From Pseudoscleropodium purum (Eukaryota; Streptophyta; Bryopsida; Hypnales; Brachytheciaceae), in the NCBI GenBank assembly GCA_963969395.1, contig OZ017796.1, positions 37,190,243 to 37,254,242 on the forward strand: a DNA stretch of 64,000 nucleotides, in the 5' to 3' direction. This document shows, one piece after another, positions 35,892-47,778 of the stretch (its first letter is position 1; each line of letters starts with the position of its first letter). The translations under genes were made by a program, and so were the position numbers. The notes under the pieces were generated by a model. The model did no database searches. It saw only the letters and a program-made list of their open reading frames with translations, and had not been told where the DNA came from.

Positions 35892-38517
35892 TTAGTATTT
35901 CATATTTGGATAGCTTAGATTAAATCTCACAAGATCAACAACTTGTGATTTTTTGAGAAATCAATAGCAATTTTGAGGGTAAGCATTTTTTCTTAAAAAA
36001 AAATAACGGCTTGTAAATTTTTTGAGAGAAGGTGGAGAAACTAATGCAAACCAAGGGGGAGCCATCTTTTGAGAGGATAGGAACATTGGTCCAAAGGCCA
36101 AAGATCAAGGAATCATCTGTTGTGAACATTCAATTACTGTAGTCATGCCCCACAAAGTAATTTATAATGTAAAATTAGATGTTATTTCGTATTATCTTTT
36201 TTTCACATAGATGAAGAGCTCTTTGGGGCATTGCAATTCTACAAAGAACCTTGGGTACACATTTATTGCCACTTACAACCAATCCAAGCCACATAGGGTT
36301 TCTTTTCAATGTTTTTTATGTGTCCTAAAGCGGCAACTAATAGAAAGTTTCTTCCAAAAAAATTATAGAAGAAGAAATTGCATTTTACATCTACATTTCA
36401 AAAAACAATCTACGTAATAACACACAATGATGACTAGTTAGCACATACATTATCTAGCTGAACAATTTCATCCACCTAAATATCTTCCTTCCACATCATA
36501 ATATCTCAAAATATATCAAACTTTAGTTAAATTAGAAAAACACACCAAGAAAAATGTATTCAACATTACACTTAAAAAAATCATCAGAATTATAAGAAAA
36601 AAATCTCTAAATATAGATTAAAATCCAACCCAAAAGAATACACAAAACCATATTCAAATATAGTGATGCAACACCATTAGATTGCATAAAAAATAGTCTT
36701 GATAATGAGGTTATCTACTTACTAATCTCAAAGATATAGCATTTGAAGTATATAGACAACAAACCTTTTCAAATCAATCAATGGGCTCTAGGTTGTAAGT
36801 ACGCTAAATATCATACAATTTTAGCAAAATCCTATTGTACTATTTTGACTTGAAAATATTAAATAGTATTTTATGTACTTTTGTGCATTTGATCTCCAAT
36901 ATTGGTGGATGATCATGATGAAGAAATTATTAGCTATTAGAGATTCACCAATAAAGATGTGTTTTCTTGATAGAAACACCAGATTTCATTAAGTCAAATC
37001 CAAATTATAAAACACCATTGTTGCCAAATTTAAAAGATTCAATTTAGTAATTGTATGAATAAGCCTCAATGGCAAATTCAAGTTGAATTGCCTTGAAAGC
37101 ATCTAAGGAATGAACATGTGGCTTTGCTATGTGATGAAAATTAGTTATTTGTTAAATGGTTCAATCTAAGCAATGGATTTGTTACAACTTATTGAAATTT
37201 TAAGACAAAGTTTAGATGAAACCTTATTGTGAGCTCTTATTTATCCCCCCTTGGTAAACATATGTGCACAACCAAGTTTTTGTATTTTGAATTTAAATCT
37301 TAAAGGGTGCTTGATGTCAGTCCATTGTCTCTTCCAAGCAAGGAATCTTTTTAAGTTCCTAAAGTTTTGATAAATCTACAAAGAAACCAACACAACTATC
37401 CTAATTGCAATTACTAACTCTAAACAACACAAGTTTTTAAGCTACTGTGATTTTATAATAAAAATATCTATAGTATAAATTTAACCTTTCTAAGTTGTAG
37501 CTCAAATCATGCCATTTTCAAAAACCTAAGACTTACAAGAATCAAAGATTCCTACAAGAAGTTATGACAGGATGAAGTTAGAGTCTATAAGAGGCTATCT
37601 AAACTTCATCCGCCCTTTTCAACACCTTCACAAATTCAATTGCTTGTGAATATTGGTTTCTAGATTTAGATCGCTAACTTCTACTTGTTTTCCAAGTTTG
37701 GACTTGGATGGACAATTTCTAACTGGCTTCATCCAATTCTTGTCCCAAATTTCATCCCTTCTATAATTTTTATAGTTTTAAGTATTTTCTAGATTTTGAA
37801 GTGGTTCTAGACTCCTCTAAGTTCCTACTATCTAATGCTAATTCTAAGTTTTTGCTTGGTTGTCTTCAAAAGATTCTAATTTGCTTCCTATTGTACTTCT
37901 AAAGTGTGGAACTTCTTCTATTAGTTTATTACTTTTAGACTTTTGAATTTGATTGAATCCTAGTTTTAACTATTTAGATAGCTAAAGAACTCTTGGTTTG
38001 AACTTTCATAGTAAAAGTTATAAATGGATGAAATTTGACCACTCATTAGTACTTTCAAAATTCATTCTAGAATTTCTACTAATCTACAATTTAAAATTCA
38101 CTTTCAACTTCATTTTTAGATTTCTAATACTATCTAAGTTTTTATTTTTGTTCCTTTTGGATGAAATTGACTAAGTTCCCATTGACTATGATTCTTAAAT
38201 TTCATCCCCCATTATCTCTCAAGTTTTGACTCTAATTTCTAAGTGTCACATGTTTTTAGAAACATCTAAATAAGTTTTATACGATTTTCTATTTGAACTT
38301 TGGAAAAAACTAATCTTGACACTCTGACTTGCACTTGAAGTTTGGCTAAGTGTAGAAATGTCTAATTTTAGAATTTAAATAGAAATTAGACAAATTAGTA
38401 ACTCACCTTGAAATTGGCCTCATCTATGAAGTGGTCAACTATTCCTTCAAATTTTACATCATTTTCTATCTTTGATTTTTTCTTGAAATTTTGCTCACTA
38501 CTTGAAAATGTGCTTTC
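35892..38517. other. AT-rich intergenic DNA
   Basis: No gene or clear repeat is seen. Short frames are AT-driven. Confidence 0.5.
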
Positions 38518-39433
38518 AATCTCTAAAATTTCTTGACAAAAATGCTCCAAAATTGCCATTTCTTGTACAAGTTTCAAATTTTAGAAAAGAAAATTTTTTG
38601 GACACATTTAACTATAGGCTCTTCTATTAAACTAATTTTCAATGATGTGGAAAAAATTTCAAAAATTTCCACTGTATAAATTGCAAGATATTAGCATTTG
38701 AAGTAACAAAAATCATTTTTCTGTCCTTGCAAAACTAGGCAACTATACTTCACAAGGTCACATTTGTGTGAAAAAATGTTCAAAATGATGGTTCTTCTTT
38801 GGATTCATTTTTCAAAGCATCTTATCTTATATGCTTGAAAATTTTTAGATCATTTAAAATTGTACAACATGTAGGAAAAAAATAGTAAACAAAAAGATAT
38901 AGAGAATGATTCAAAACACTAAATTATTAACTCATTTATGGAATTGAAGAATTCCAATTCCAAGAGTTGTAATGTTGTAATAAACAATCTTTACCTAATG
39001 TTTTTTATTTTCTTTCCAAAAATATTGAAAATTGAGTTCAATAAAAGACTTCAAAGTTGATTTTGGAGTTTAAAATCCATAACTGTTCACAAACTAAAAC
39101 AACTCTTAACATTTGACTTGTTGATCAAAATAGAATGATTCAAAGCTTTTTATGTATATAAATCTAGAAAACCAATTTCAAATTTGAATTTTTGAAAAAA
39201 ATGATTTTTTCAGATTTGTCTACACTACTCAAGTTGAGAAACAAACTACATATTAGGCCATAACTTTTGACTCATATTTCCAAATGTCCTAAAATTTAGT
39301 GTAAATGAAAGATAGTCCTTGTCCACACTTTCTAATATAATTTGGGCCAAAAACATAGAAATCTCTAGTTATATGCACCTGCCCAAAATTTCTATATTGC
39401 CAAAAAACACAACTTAGTCCTTTAGGGGTTAAT
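38518..39433. mobile_element. TIR element, TTAACCCCTAAAG family, copy B
   Basis: The right end CTTTAGGGGTTAAT is intact (39420-39433). The left end is decayed to CAATCTCTAAAAT. The interior is homologous to copies A and C throughout, and it lacks the MITE present in copy A. Non-coding. Confidence 0.65.
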
Positions 39434-40399
39434 ACAAGTTTTTTGAAAGTTTAAACTTTTTTTCACCTTCTACTCTCTCTTTTTCTTTCTACACTATTCT
39501 CCCTCCATTATTCTATCGTTCTTGTTGACTTTTGGTGGAAACAAATTATTAGATGCAATTTCCAAGCCAATAATTGACTTGGAACCTCTCTTGTTTCTAT
39601 TTTAGTCAATTATTTGCCTAATCTACCTTCTTATGGCCCAAATGACTCCTTTTGGATTTCCACCTAATCCTCCTAGATCTTCAAGTTCAACTTCAAAGTC
39701 ACCTTCCTTTGTCTCTTAGCCTTCACTTGAACTTAAATTCTTTGAGATTAGAGTGATTTGCATGCATGGGAGCAAGCCTTGGTTTTTTGTGAAGATGTCT
39801 TGGTGCTATGGTTTGTCTGCTATTATTCTATTGTACTTTCTTTCTTCTACTACTTTTTACTCTACTCTAACCTCTAACCCTTCTACTTCTATTCTATTTT
39901 ACTTGGAAGATTTTATTTTGGTACCAACTAATTCCCCAATGCTCCTCGAACCCTTGGCTCCCCACCTCATGGTTAGTTGGCTACTAGTACCTTGTTGGCT
40001 ACTTGCTAGGTCTAGTTGGCCCTCCCCATTGGCTTAGAGGGGGCAAAAAAAGTAGCATAATACTTGACTTGGTATTTTAAACAAAAAAACAACTAAAGAA
40101 GGGTACCTATTTATTGGGTCCTAGGTTTTCCTACATGTAAATGGTATCTTTTGGAATCCAAATATGATAAAACCAACCAAGATTTTGGAAACTAAATTTG
40201 GTGATTCAGTTATAACCAAGGCTGGCCCTTTGGGTTCTTTTGTCTAGAATCAAAGCTTTGCTGACATATTGTAAAACTTTTAAATTCTATCAAACTTCAA
40301 CCCGTTAGAATCAAAGCTTTGCCAACACTTTATAAATTCTATAAGAACTCATGACAATTTCAACAAGAAAATTTGTTAGAAGACACACCTAAGTATGTT
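39434..40399. other. Intergenic, possible decayed coding relic
   Basis: A frame from an ATG near 39635, with Pro/Ser-rich residues, is broken by a TAG near 39717. It continues in phase to a 94-codon hydrophobic frame at 39753-40037. No family is recognised. It may be a transposon relic. Confidence 0.25.
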
Positions 40400-40620
40400 C
40401 ACTACAAGAGAAAAGGGTGTTTTAAGTAAGTTTTTAAGTATAGTCCCAGACATAAGATTTTAAATAATGACCTTTAAGGAGATTATTACCAAAATTTTAC
40501 TAAAAACACATGTATTTCTAGTAAATTTTTACTGAAATCTCCTTAAAGGTCATTACTTTAAATCTTATGTCTAGGACTATATTTAAAAACTCACTTAAAA
40601 CACCCCTTTCTCTTGTAATG
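40400..40620. mobile_element. CACTA foldback MITE with GTT target duplication
   Basis: The 221-bp element begins CACTACAAGAGAAA and ends with the complement of CATTACAAGAGAAA. GTT flanks both sides (40397-40399, 40621-40623). Almost the whole element is one inverted repeat with about 80-bp arms around a short centre, for example GACCTTTAAGGAGA and its complement TCTCCTTAAAGGTC. The arms are well conserved, so this is a fairly recent insertion. Non-coding. Confidence 0.9.
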
Positions 40621-42719
40621 GTTAGAGCAAGGAGGTTAGTTTTAACAAACACTTATTAGTTCAAAACATAGCACAAATAAGTTAGTACAATAACGCCCAA
40701 ACTTTAAGGGAATTCTCAATTAAGGAATTTCCTACTTAGAAGTCTTAGGATTCACAAATACAAGCTCGAAGCCTCCTAAAGTGGCATTGTTAAGGTATGG
40801 TGAGGAGTATTTTTAGAATTAGTACACTAATGACTCAATCAAAACCCATAACAAGTTAATAACAAATATATAAATAACCAGAGCCATGAGCAACTATTCA
40901 AGGGCCCCTAGTGTCCTTCAAAGAGAGTTTGGAAAACAAAAAAAATAGATCTTGAAATGCTTCAAAAACACAAGAAACTTGCAACTTGGCTCTAAATGGC
41001 CAAAAATCTAAAAAAATGAATCCAATTATGTAACAAAGCTCAAAATTGGCTTAAAGAGGTTCAAAAGGTTTTAAAACTTGAAGAAGGGGTGTTTTTAAGA
41101 GGAAAATAATTACCCTTAGATATATTTTCTAAAGGCATCCAACCCCCTTCTTTTCCTACTTAGTAATCTTATAATCTAAAATTTCCATCCTAATTTCCAA
41201 ATTTTGACTTTCTACCCTAGTCCTAAACTCTAACTTCTGAAAGAAAGGCTCCACATCGCAAATAGATTGCACCATTGGCTTTAGAAGTCCATTTTCAATC
41301 TTGAGTATTCCTTAAACTTTTACCTTATACTAAAAAACCATCGAAAGCTAGCATCAACTTAAACTCATCAAAAGTTTAAAACCTGACTTTTGGAGGTTGA
41401 TTTTTTGTGAAAAGTAAATAGCCAAGGGTCTTAAGTAGATATGAAGGAGTAAGAAAAGACCTGATTTGGGCCCCATTCCAACTTTATATGCTCTTGGTAC
41501 ACCAATTAGCTCCATTATAACCTTCAAGATTGCCAATTTTAAGAAAATCTTGCTAGTTTTGGACTTTTGGATCTTCTGGCTATAAAAATGTCTTGAAACT
41601 TTTTGAAGCGTGTTATTAGTATAAAAAAATCTAGTCTAATTTTTAGTGAGATTTTACCGCATCTTGGATAATTTCCATGAATTTAACATTGTGAAATTTG
41701 GTAATTGACTATCTAGCAGAATATCTTCTAACTACTAGAAAATTCCGAAAATTTTTGTGGAGTTTTTTATGGAATTTCAAAAAAGATGTGCAAGGTCATA
41801 TTCTTATTTTTCATATTCATAAAAAGAAAATCAAATCCCACTATCTCCTTCAAATTTTGGTGAATAAGTAGTCTTTCACATGACGAGGAATCTTGGCAAA
41901 CTGACTTTGCTATTGGATTCCTAGTGTGATTTCCACCAAAAAACATTGTACTTATGTCATAGATGCCCTCTTCTAGTCCACCTTGAGTTCTCTTCACTTA
42001 CAAATTAACAATTGAAAATTCTATTATTTTGTCAATACAATGGAGAAACTGAAACCTCTCTTTCAGATTGACTTAGGGTTCTCAAATATGTTCTCTCAAA
42101 CCAATTTAGCCATGTTCTATCACATGCAAGACATGTTTAGCCAATTCGGGCAATTCTACTAAGTAACTATAATATGTACAATTTTTGAGTTTTGACCCTA
42201 TTTGCATGTGGGATTTGGGTTAAGTTTTAGGAAAAACAAGCTATTTAGGACCAAATACTATAATAACATGTGACATACCTATTTTAGCTTTACACTCTTT
42301 TTATGGATTTTTTTATAATAAACTACACTCAAAATACTAATTAAAAAAATGATAAGTCCTAAGTGACGAAATGAACACTTACACCTTTTTAAAACTAGTG
42401 ATTGTTTTTTTAAACATAATTTATTGATTAAAAAATGATTTAAATGAATTTATTATAATTCAATATAATACATTTAAGCTTTCAACAAGCAATGTTTAAT
42501 CAGAAATTCTTGTACATTTGTAAATTTTGCTAATATAAAAAAAACTATTAAAATAATAAAAAAATTGCCCTTTAAAATATCATACTTTCAAGAAATATAA
42601 ATCATGCTAAAAAATTTGAAACTATTTGCATAAAATGTAGAACTAATACAAATACAATACTCATACATTTATGGATAAATCACAAAAATAGAATAATCCA
42701 TGGTTCTTCAGATATTACT
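40621..42719. other. AT-rich intergenic DNA
   Basis: No gene, repeat or structure that I can support. Confidence 0.5.
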
Positions 42720-43662
42720 ATTAATCCCTAAAGCAATAAACTATAGGTTTTTTTTGCAATAGAGTGATTTAGGGTAGCTCACTACAAATGAAATTTTTAT
42801 TTATATTTGTTGAAATTTTCACACAACATTTTCTCAAGGAGTAGCTTCAAGGCCAAACAGTTTTCATAACTTTTGACAATATGGTTAATAAGTTATTGCA
42901 TAATATGTCATTTCATTGCTCGGTAGGGAATACAAAAATTTCTTAAAAAATCATTTTCTTAAGAAATAAAAATTTGAAATTGATTTTTTAGATTTATATA
43001 TACCTTTAAATCTTTGAATCATTCATTTTGATTAATGAGACAAAAGTTATGAGGAGTTTTAGTTTGCAAGTAGTTATGAAATCTCTACTCTATAATAAAC
43101 TTTGAAGTCCTATATTGAACTCAATTTTCAATATTTTTGGTAAAAAAATAAAATCATAGGATGTAAATATTTTATTAAAACATCTCAACCATAGGGATTG
43201 ACATTTTTCAATTCCATAATTAAATTCTTATCAATTTAGTATTTTGAATCATTCTCTAATTCTTTCTATTTACTATTTTTTTCTATATGTTGTACAGTAC
43301 AATTCCAAATTATCTAAAATTTTTCAAGAACATAGCCAATTTGCTTTGAAGATTGAAACCAAAGCCAAGAACCACCATTTTGGACATTTTTTCATACAAA
43401 TGTGACCTTGTAAAGTGCAACTAGTTTTTTTTTTGGCACAGCCAAAAAATGAATTTTGTCAATTCAAACACTAATATCTTGCCATCTATAGGGTGGAAAA
43501 TTTTGAAATTTTTTCCACATCTTTTCAAACCGATATACAACATGATTTTACAATTATATGTGTCCAAAAATGTTTTTTTCCTAAAATTTGCTACTTGTAC
43601 TAGAAATGGCAATTTTGGAGCATTTTTGGTGAAAACATAGTAAAAAATCTTTAGGGGTTTAT
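42720..43662. mobile_element. TIR element, TTAACCCCTAAAG family, copy C (inverted)
   Basis: The ends are ATTAATCCCTAAAG (42720-42733) and CTTTAGGGGTTTAT (43649-43662). The interior is the reverse complement of copies A and B. At 943 bp it is the best length reference for the family. It abuts the start of tandem array A. Confidence 0.7.
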
Positions 43663-44024
43663 ATAACTTATTCATTATTATTTCCTAGAAAACAAAATTT
43701 TGATTACAACAAAATAGTCCTATATGAACATTGTTGGGATAGATATAACAACTCAAAATATAACCTTTTAATTTCTAGAACCTATAGCTAAATAAAATAC
43801 ACAGTTTTGTGACTTTATGAATATATCTCATCTAAAAATTGGTCTTTACAACATATGTTATTATAAGAGCACTTGTTTGGGCTAAACACAAATCTGGAGA
43901 ATCATTGGACTTGACTACCACAAGTCACTGTGGTAGTCACTGTCGTAGACATTCTCCATTGGGTCCTCCACATTTTGATTGCATAAAATCCTTAAATCTA
44001 AAGATTAATTTTGTTGATGTTATT
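43663..44024. repeat. Tandem array A, left part (interrupted unit)
   Basis: Matches the right part of the units at 60905 onward, including TTGGTCTTTACAACATA, ACTTGTTTGGGCTAA, a GGTAGTCA-type stretch and a GATGTTATT end. The LTR element cut this unit at TTATT (44020-44024). Confidence 0.75.
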
Positions 44025-45015
44025 TGTTAACCCAATATTACTTCCTTGACAAAAAGGCTTGTTGTTATCCTAAGAAAATAATTATTAATATTGAAATTTT
44101 TATCTAAAGAATAGGTTTGGAGTTACAATATACTATAATCTATTATTAAAGAATATCAAAACCTACAAAGATATGGTAATGAGGAGATTATTAAATTCAG
44201 AAATAACCAAAATATTACTATATACTGTGATTTTTTTAGTACTTTTATAAATTAATAGAATCAAGAAATTTATGAATAATGAGATAAAGTGATAAGAAAC
44301 AAAAAGATTATACATCAGTACACAAGATTATGGAAAAGATAAAAGAATATGAGCTCTGATAGACAAAATATTAATTTCACAAATTACCATTTTTATACCA
44401 AAAGAAATAATAGAAGACCACTTCGGAGTTTTAGATAGCAATTACTACATACTAGGCTACTTTCTAAGAAAGAATGGTTGAGGAAAAAGTAGTTTTCGGT
44501 TAGAAAGTTGTTAATGGAAATAGGTATATAGTCTATTACCATGGGCTAATAGGAAAAACACACCCTATCACTGGGAAAAACTATATAAAGGGGCAATTTT
44601 CTCATTCATAATATATATATGAAAGACAAAAAGAACTTCAAGGCTTACAACAACCAAGACGAGAAATTTAAAGACAAAAGCAAGCAAAGAAAATTCAAGA
44701 TTAATTCAAGACATGCTTAAGATCAAGAGACAATAAAAAGACCAATTCTCCTCAACAACTTAAAGACTTACAACAAAGACAAAGAGCTTCAAGAGAAAAC
44801 AAGTCAAGAGAAATAAGAGACTCAAGACCAATTGAAGAATTGAAGAGAATCATAAAGGATCTTGTTTCACCAAGTCAAGCAAAGAGTCTAAAAGCTTAAA
44901 GAAATTAAAAATCAACATCAACTCCTAGTTCATTGCAAATTAGGAATACATAGAAGTAGCTAAATGTAATTCTATTGCATGGACTAAATTACATGAAGAG
45001 AAAAATTGTGTTTCA
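44025..45015 (+). repeat. 5' LTR
   Basis: 991 bp from TGTTAACCC to GTGTTTCA. By eye it differs from the 3' LTR at three positions only, all transitions (A/G, T/C, A/G). One of these lies 2 bases before the ACTATATAAAG box region. It contains a TATA box and an AATAAA at 44732-44737 that could act as poly-A signal. Confidence 0.95.
44582..44590 (+). promoter_or_regulatory. LTR TATA box
   Basis: TATATAAAG is the strongest core-promoter match in the LTR, with the usual G after the A run. The equivalent box is at 60471-60479 in the 3' LTR. Transcription would start roughly 25-35 bp downstream, leaving about 400 bp of R plus U5 (inference). Confidence 0.65.
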
Positions 45016-45017
45016 TT

Positions 45018-45035
45018 TGGCGACCATAGTGGGGA
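45018..45035 (+). other. Primer-binding site
   Basis: TGGCGACCATAGTGGGGA lies two bases after the LTR. TGG complements a tRNA 3'-CCA, and the 18-nt length is typical. The sequence resembles primer sites in plant elements primed by an Arg-type tRNA, but which tRNA matches best would need a tRNA set from the host. Confidence 0.8.
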
Positions 45036-45145
45036 TGTGATGACAACGGTCAAGCAAGACAAAAAGCATTACCATAGACTAACGCAACTACATAAACGAA
45101 TACTTTCAAAGACAAATTAAAAATTGAACGGGATGTATTCGAACA

Positions 45146-47320
45146 ATGAGCGAAGAACCAAATTCCCCAAATACTAAAAGAGAAAAAGGATTGGAAAGGG
45201 AACACATTTTTCGACTTCAAAAAGTAAAGGAGGATCCAAAATTGGAAAGTAATTTAAGAAAACGGGAAGAAGAAAGAAAACAAGGAAGAACAAGATCTGA
45301 TAAATGGAAGAGATTTTCTACAGCCTATAGAAGAAGTGACTACGAGGAGTCAGAAAATGGAAGTGACACCGATACAGACCTCAAAACAAAACAAGGAATA
45401 GAAGTTACTACACCAAAGGACTTGGAAGCATTAACTAATAAAACAACAATTTTGAAAAATTCAACACTTATAACACAAGATTACAAACTTTCAGATCAGC
45501 TATCAAGACCACTTACACCCATACGCATAAAGACATTAGAAGAATTAGTACAATTAACACAAACCCCAATCACACCAGAAATCATCATTCAACCAAAAAG
45601 ATTACTAAAAATAGCAATGGAGAGAAGGATTAAAACACAGTTACCCAAATTCAAGGGTAAGGGGGACCCAGACATCTTTGTCAAAGAATTTAATCATATT
45701 TGTTCTACAAACCAGAATGAGAATGGACGATTGGATCTTTTTCCAGTATGTCTGAAGAAAAAGGCCTTGGAATGGTATGCCCAGTTTCCAATAGGCCACT
45801 TCGAGACATGGGAGGAATTAAAGACCGCTTTCATTAACCAATTCCGTGAGAAGAAAACGGACAGGGAAGTGATTGATAGTTTATCACATTTGAAGCAGGA
45901 AAAGTATGAAGATGTAGAAGAATTCTTTGAAAGAATGATGTTGTCCTCAAGTAAGCTCAACCCATCTCCACCTGACCAATTTAAGAAAACTTGGTTTCTC
46001 AACGGCCTATGAAAAGAATATGCAAAGTATATCCTTATGCTACCTACAGATACTTTAGAAAACGCTTTGGCATCTGCAAGGAAATTAGAATTAGGGTTTC
46101 ATAAGAAAGAAAAAGAAGATTCCAACACCGATTCGGATGAATCAAGTAGTGACTCAGATAATGAAAAAGTAAAAAGAAAGAAGAAAAACAAAAATACGAA
46201 GTTCAAAGAAAAGGATGTTTTGAAGGAGTTACAAGAAGAGATAGCTCAGCTATTTGCAAACCAATGAAAATTTCGTAATGGAGTAATTTGCAAGATTTGC
46301 CACAATGAAGGACATTTGCCTATAGAATGTCAAACAAAGTATTGTACAATTTGTAATACAAATACACATCACACCAATGAATGCACTTATAATCGACGAT
46401 ACCAAGAAGGAAAACCGGCAGTAAATCAAATCCAACCCCAGTGGAACAACATGAGGAAGGGGGAGAATGGAAGGGAATCTGAGAATCGAGATCGAAGACA
46501 AGGGTCGTCTAGAAGCAATTATTAGGAATCAAGGAATTATAACCAAGAAAGATACCCATATAGGGGAGGATGTGGAGGAAGAGATAACCCATACAATGGA
46601 GGGAGAAATGACTATAATAGACAAGCAAATCAATCTTAGGATCGATATAGACCCAGATTTGAAGATAGGAGATTTAAAGATGAGCCAAGACGTACCTATT
46701 TAGGTATGGAACAAAGGGAAGGCCATCCCGACGAATGTTATTATTGCCATAAGAAAGGGCATATTGAAAAGGAATGTTTCCTTTGGAAATGACACCAAGA
46801 AGAGGTAAGAGGAATACATGGGGGTGAAAAGCCCACAATTGCTTCCAATATGATAGCCCCGGATGTCTATGCAATGACAAGGGCACAAAAACAACAACTA
46901 CAAAATGAAGAAGAATTCACTAATAGCAGTGGCAAAAATAGTGACAGTGGAAATGAAGCTAAGGAAAAACAGCCAGAAGCAGTGGAGTTTGGAGAACTCC
47001 GGGAACGAGCATCTAAAGAATGGGAGGATGAATGAAGGGTACACCAACAAGTGACCAAAGATATCCAAAGATTACAAGAAGAGTTAGGAGAAACACCTCA
47101 GGAAGAACAACTTGTGTCTTTAGAACATGAGGCAAGGCCAACAACTGAGGAAGAAGAACCAAAAAGGACTAGGAAGCAAAAATCAGTCTCGGACCATAGT
47201 CAAAGCAAATCTCAGGGGGACAAGGAAATAAAGCAAGCTAAAATTGTACATGAAGTACTAAAGCAAACATCACCGTCGGACAACTCTTGGAGTTGGCTTC
47301 ATATTTTAGACAACAAGTGA
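45146..47320 (+). pseudogene. gag: gag (capsid/nucleocapsid), interrupted by stops
   Basis: The ATG at 45146 is the first in frame after an in-frame TAA upstream. The first open part (288 codons) has a charged, Lys/Glu-rich N-terminus. It then has a retrotransposon-gag domain from about residue 168 (FKGKGDPDIFVKEF) with ALEWYAQ and WEELKTAFINQF, which packs the particle. In the same frame, after stops, come an acidic/Lys-rich linker (46040-46260) and three CX2CX4HX4C zinc knuckles (46289-46330, 46343-46384, 46736-46777) for RNA binding. In-frame stops are TGA 46010, TGA 46265, TAG 46523, TAG 46637, TGA 46790 and TGA 47033, ending at TGA 47318. All can arise by one transition from Arg, Trp or Gln codons. 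Protease follows in the -1 frame. Confidence 0.9.
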
Positions 47321-47778
47321 TGGATGCATTCCTGTCAGGAAGCATGACACTAGACAAACTAGTAGAGGTCGGTCACGTCAAAGCACAAGACTTTGACATT
47401 GAAATGCCAGTAATAATAGCTCGCATCAAATATTATACCATACATAATGTACTACTAGACGGGGGTTCTAGAGTAAACATCATTACCGAGGAACTCTATC
47501 AAAAATTAGGACACCGAAAATTAGAACCAGTGCCATTCACTATTAAAATGGCAGACCAAAGGAAAGTAATGCCCTTAGGAATCATACGAGATCTCCGAAT
47601 TGAAGTAGGAGGTTTCTGATATAATATTATAGCTACAGTGATGAAGATGGAGTCCAAATCTAGTAGTTATACCATGTTGCTCGGTAGACCCTGGCTTAAA
47701 CAAGCAAATACAAGGCAAGATTGGGCAAAGGATACCTGTGATCTAGATTTCGCCATCTTACAAAACCCAGGGAAATAG
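47287..47778 (+). pseudogene. pro: Aspartic protease domain, one internal stop
   Basis: Overlaps the end of gag by 34 bp in the -1 frame. Such an overlap is a common arrangement for frameshifting, though no convincing slippery site is seen. The active-site region reads VLLDGGSRVNII, with Asp at 47458-47460. The DGG variant replaces the usual DTG/DSG, as in some plant gypsy proteases. The flap-side motif LLGRPWL near 47680-47700 fits. A TGA at 47617 splits the domain, and the frame ends with TAG at 47776. It would cleave the Gag-Pol polyprotein if read through. Confidence 0.85.

Noticed and set aside
35522..35923. 133-codon open frame rich in Tyr, Ile and Ser
   Set aside because: It is a by-product of the TATYCR minisatellite. 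The 158-bp unit is not a multiple of three, so the two copies are read in different phases.
45694..46002. Minus-strand frame inside gag
   Set aside because: Shadow of the gag domain on the plus strand.
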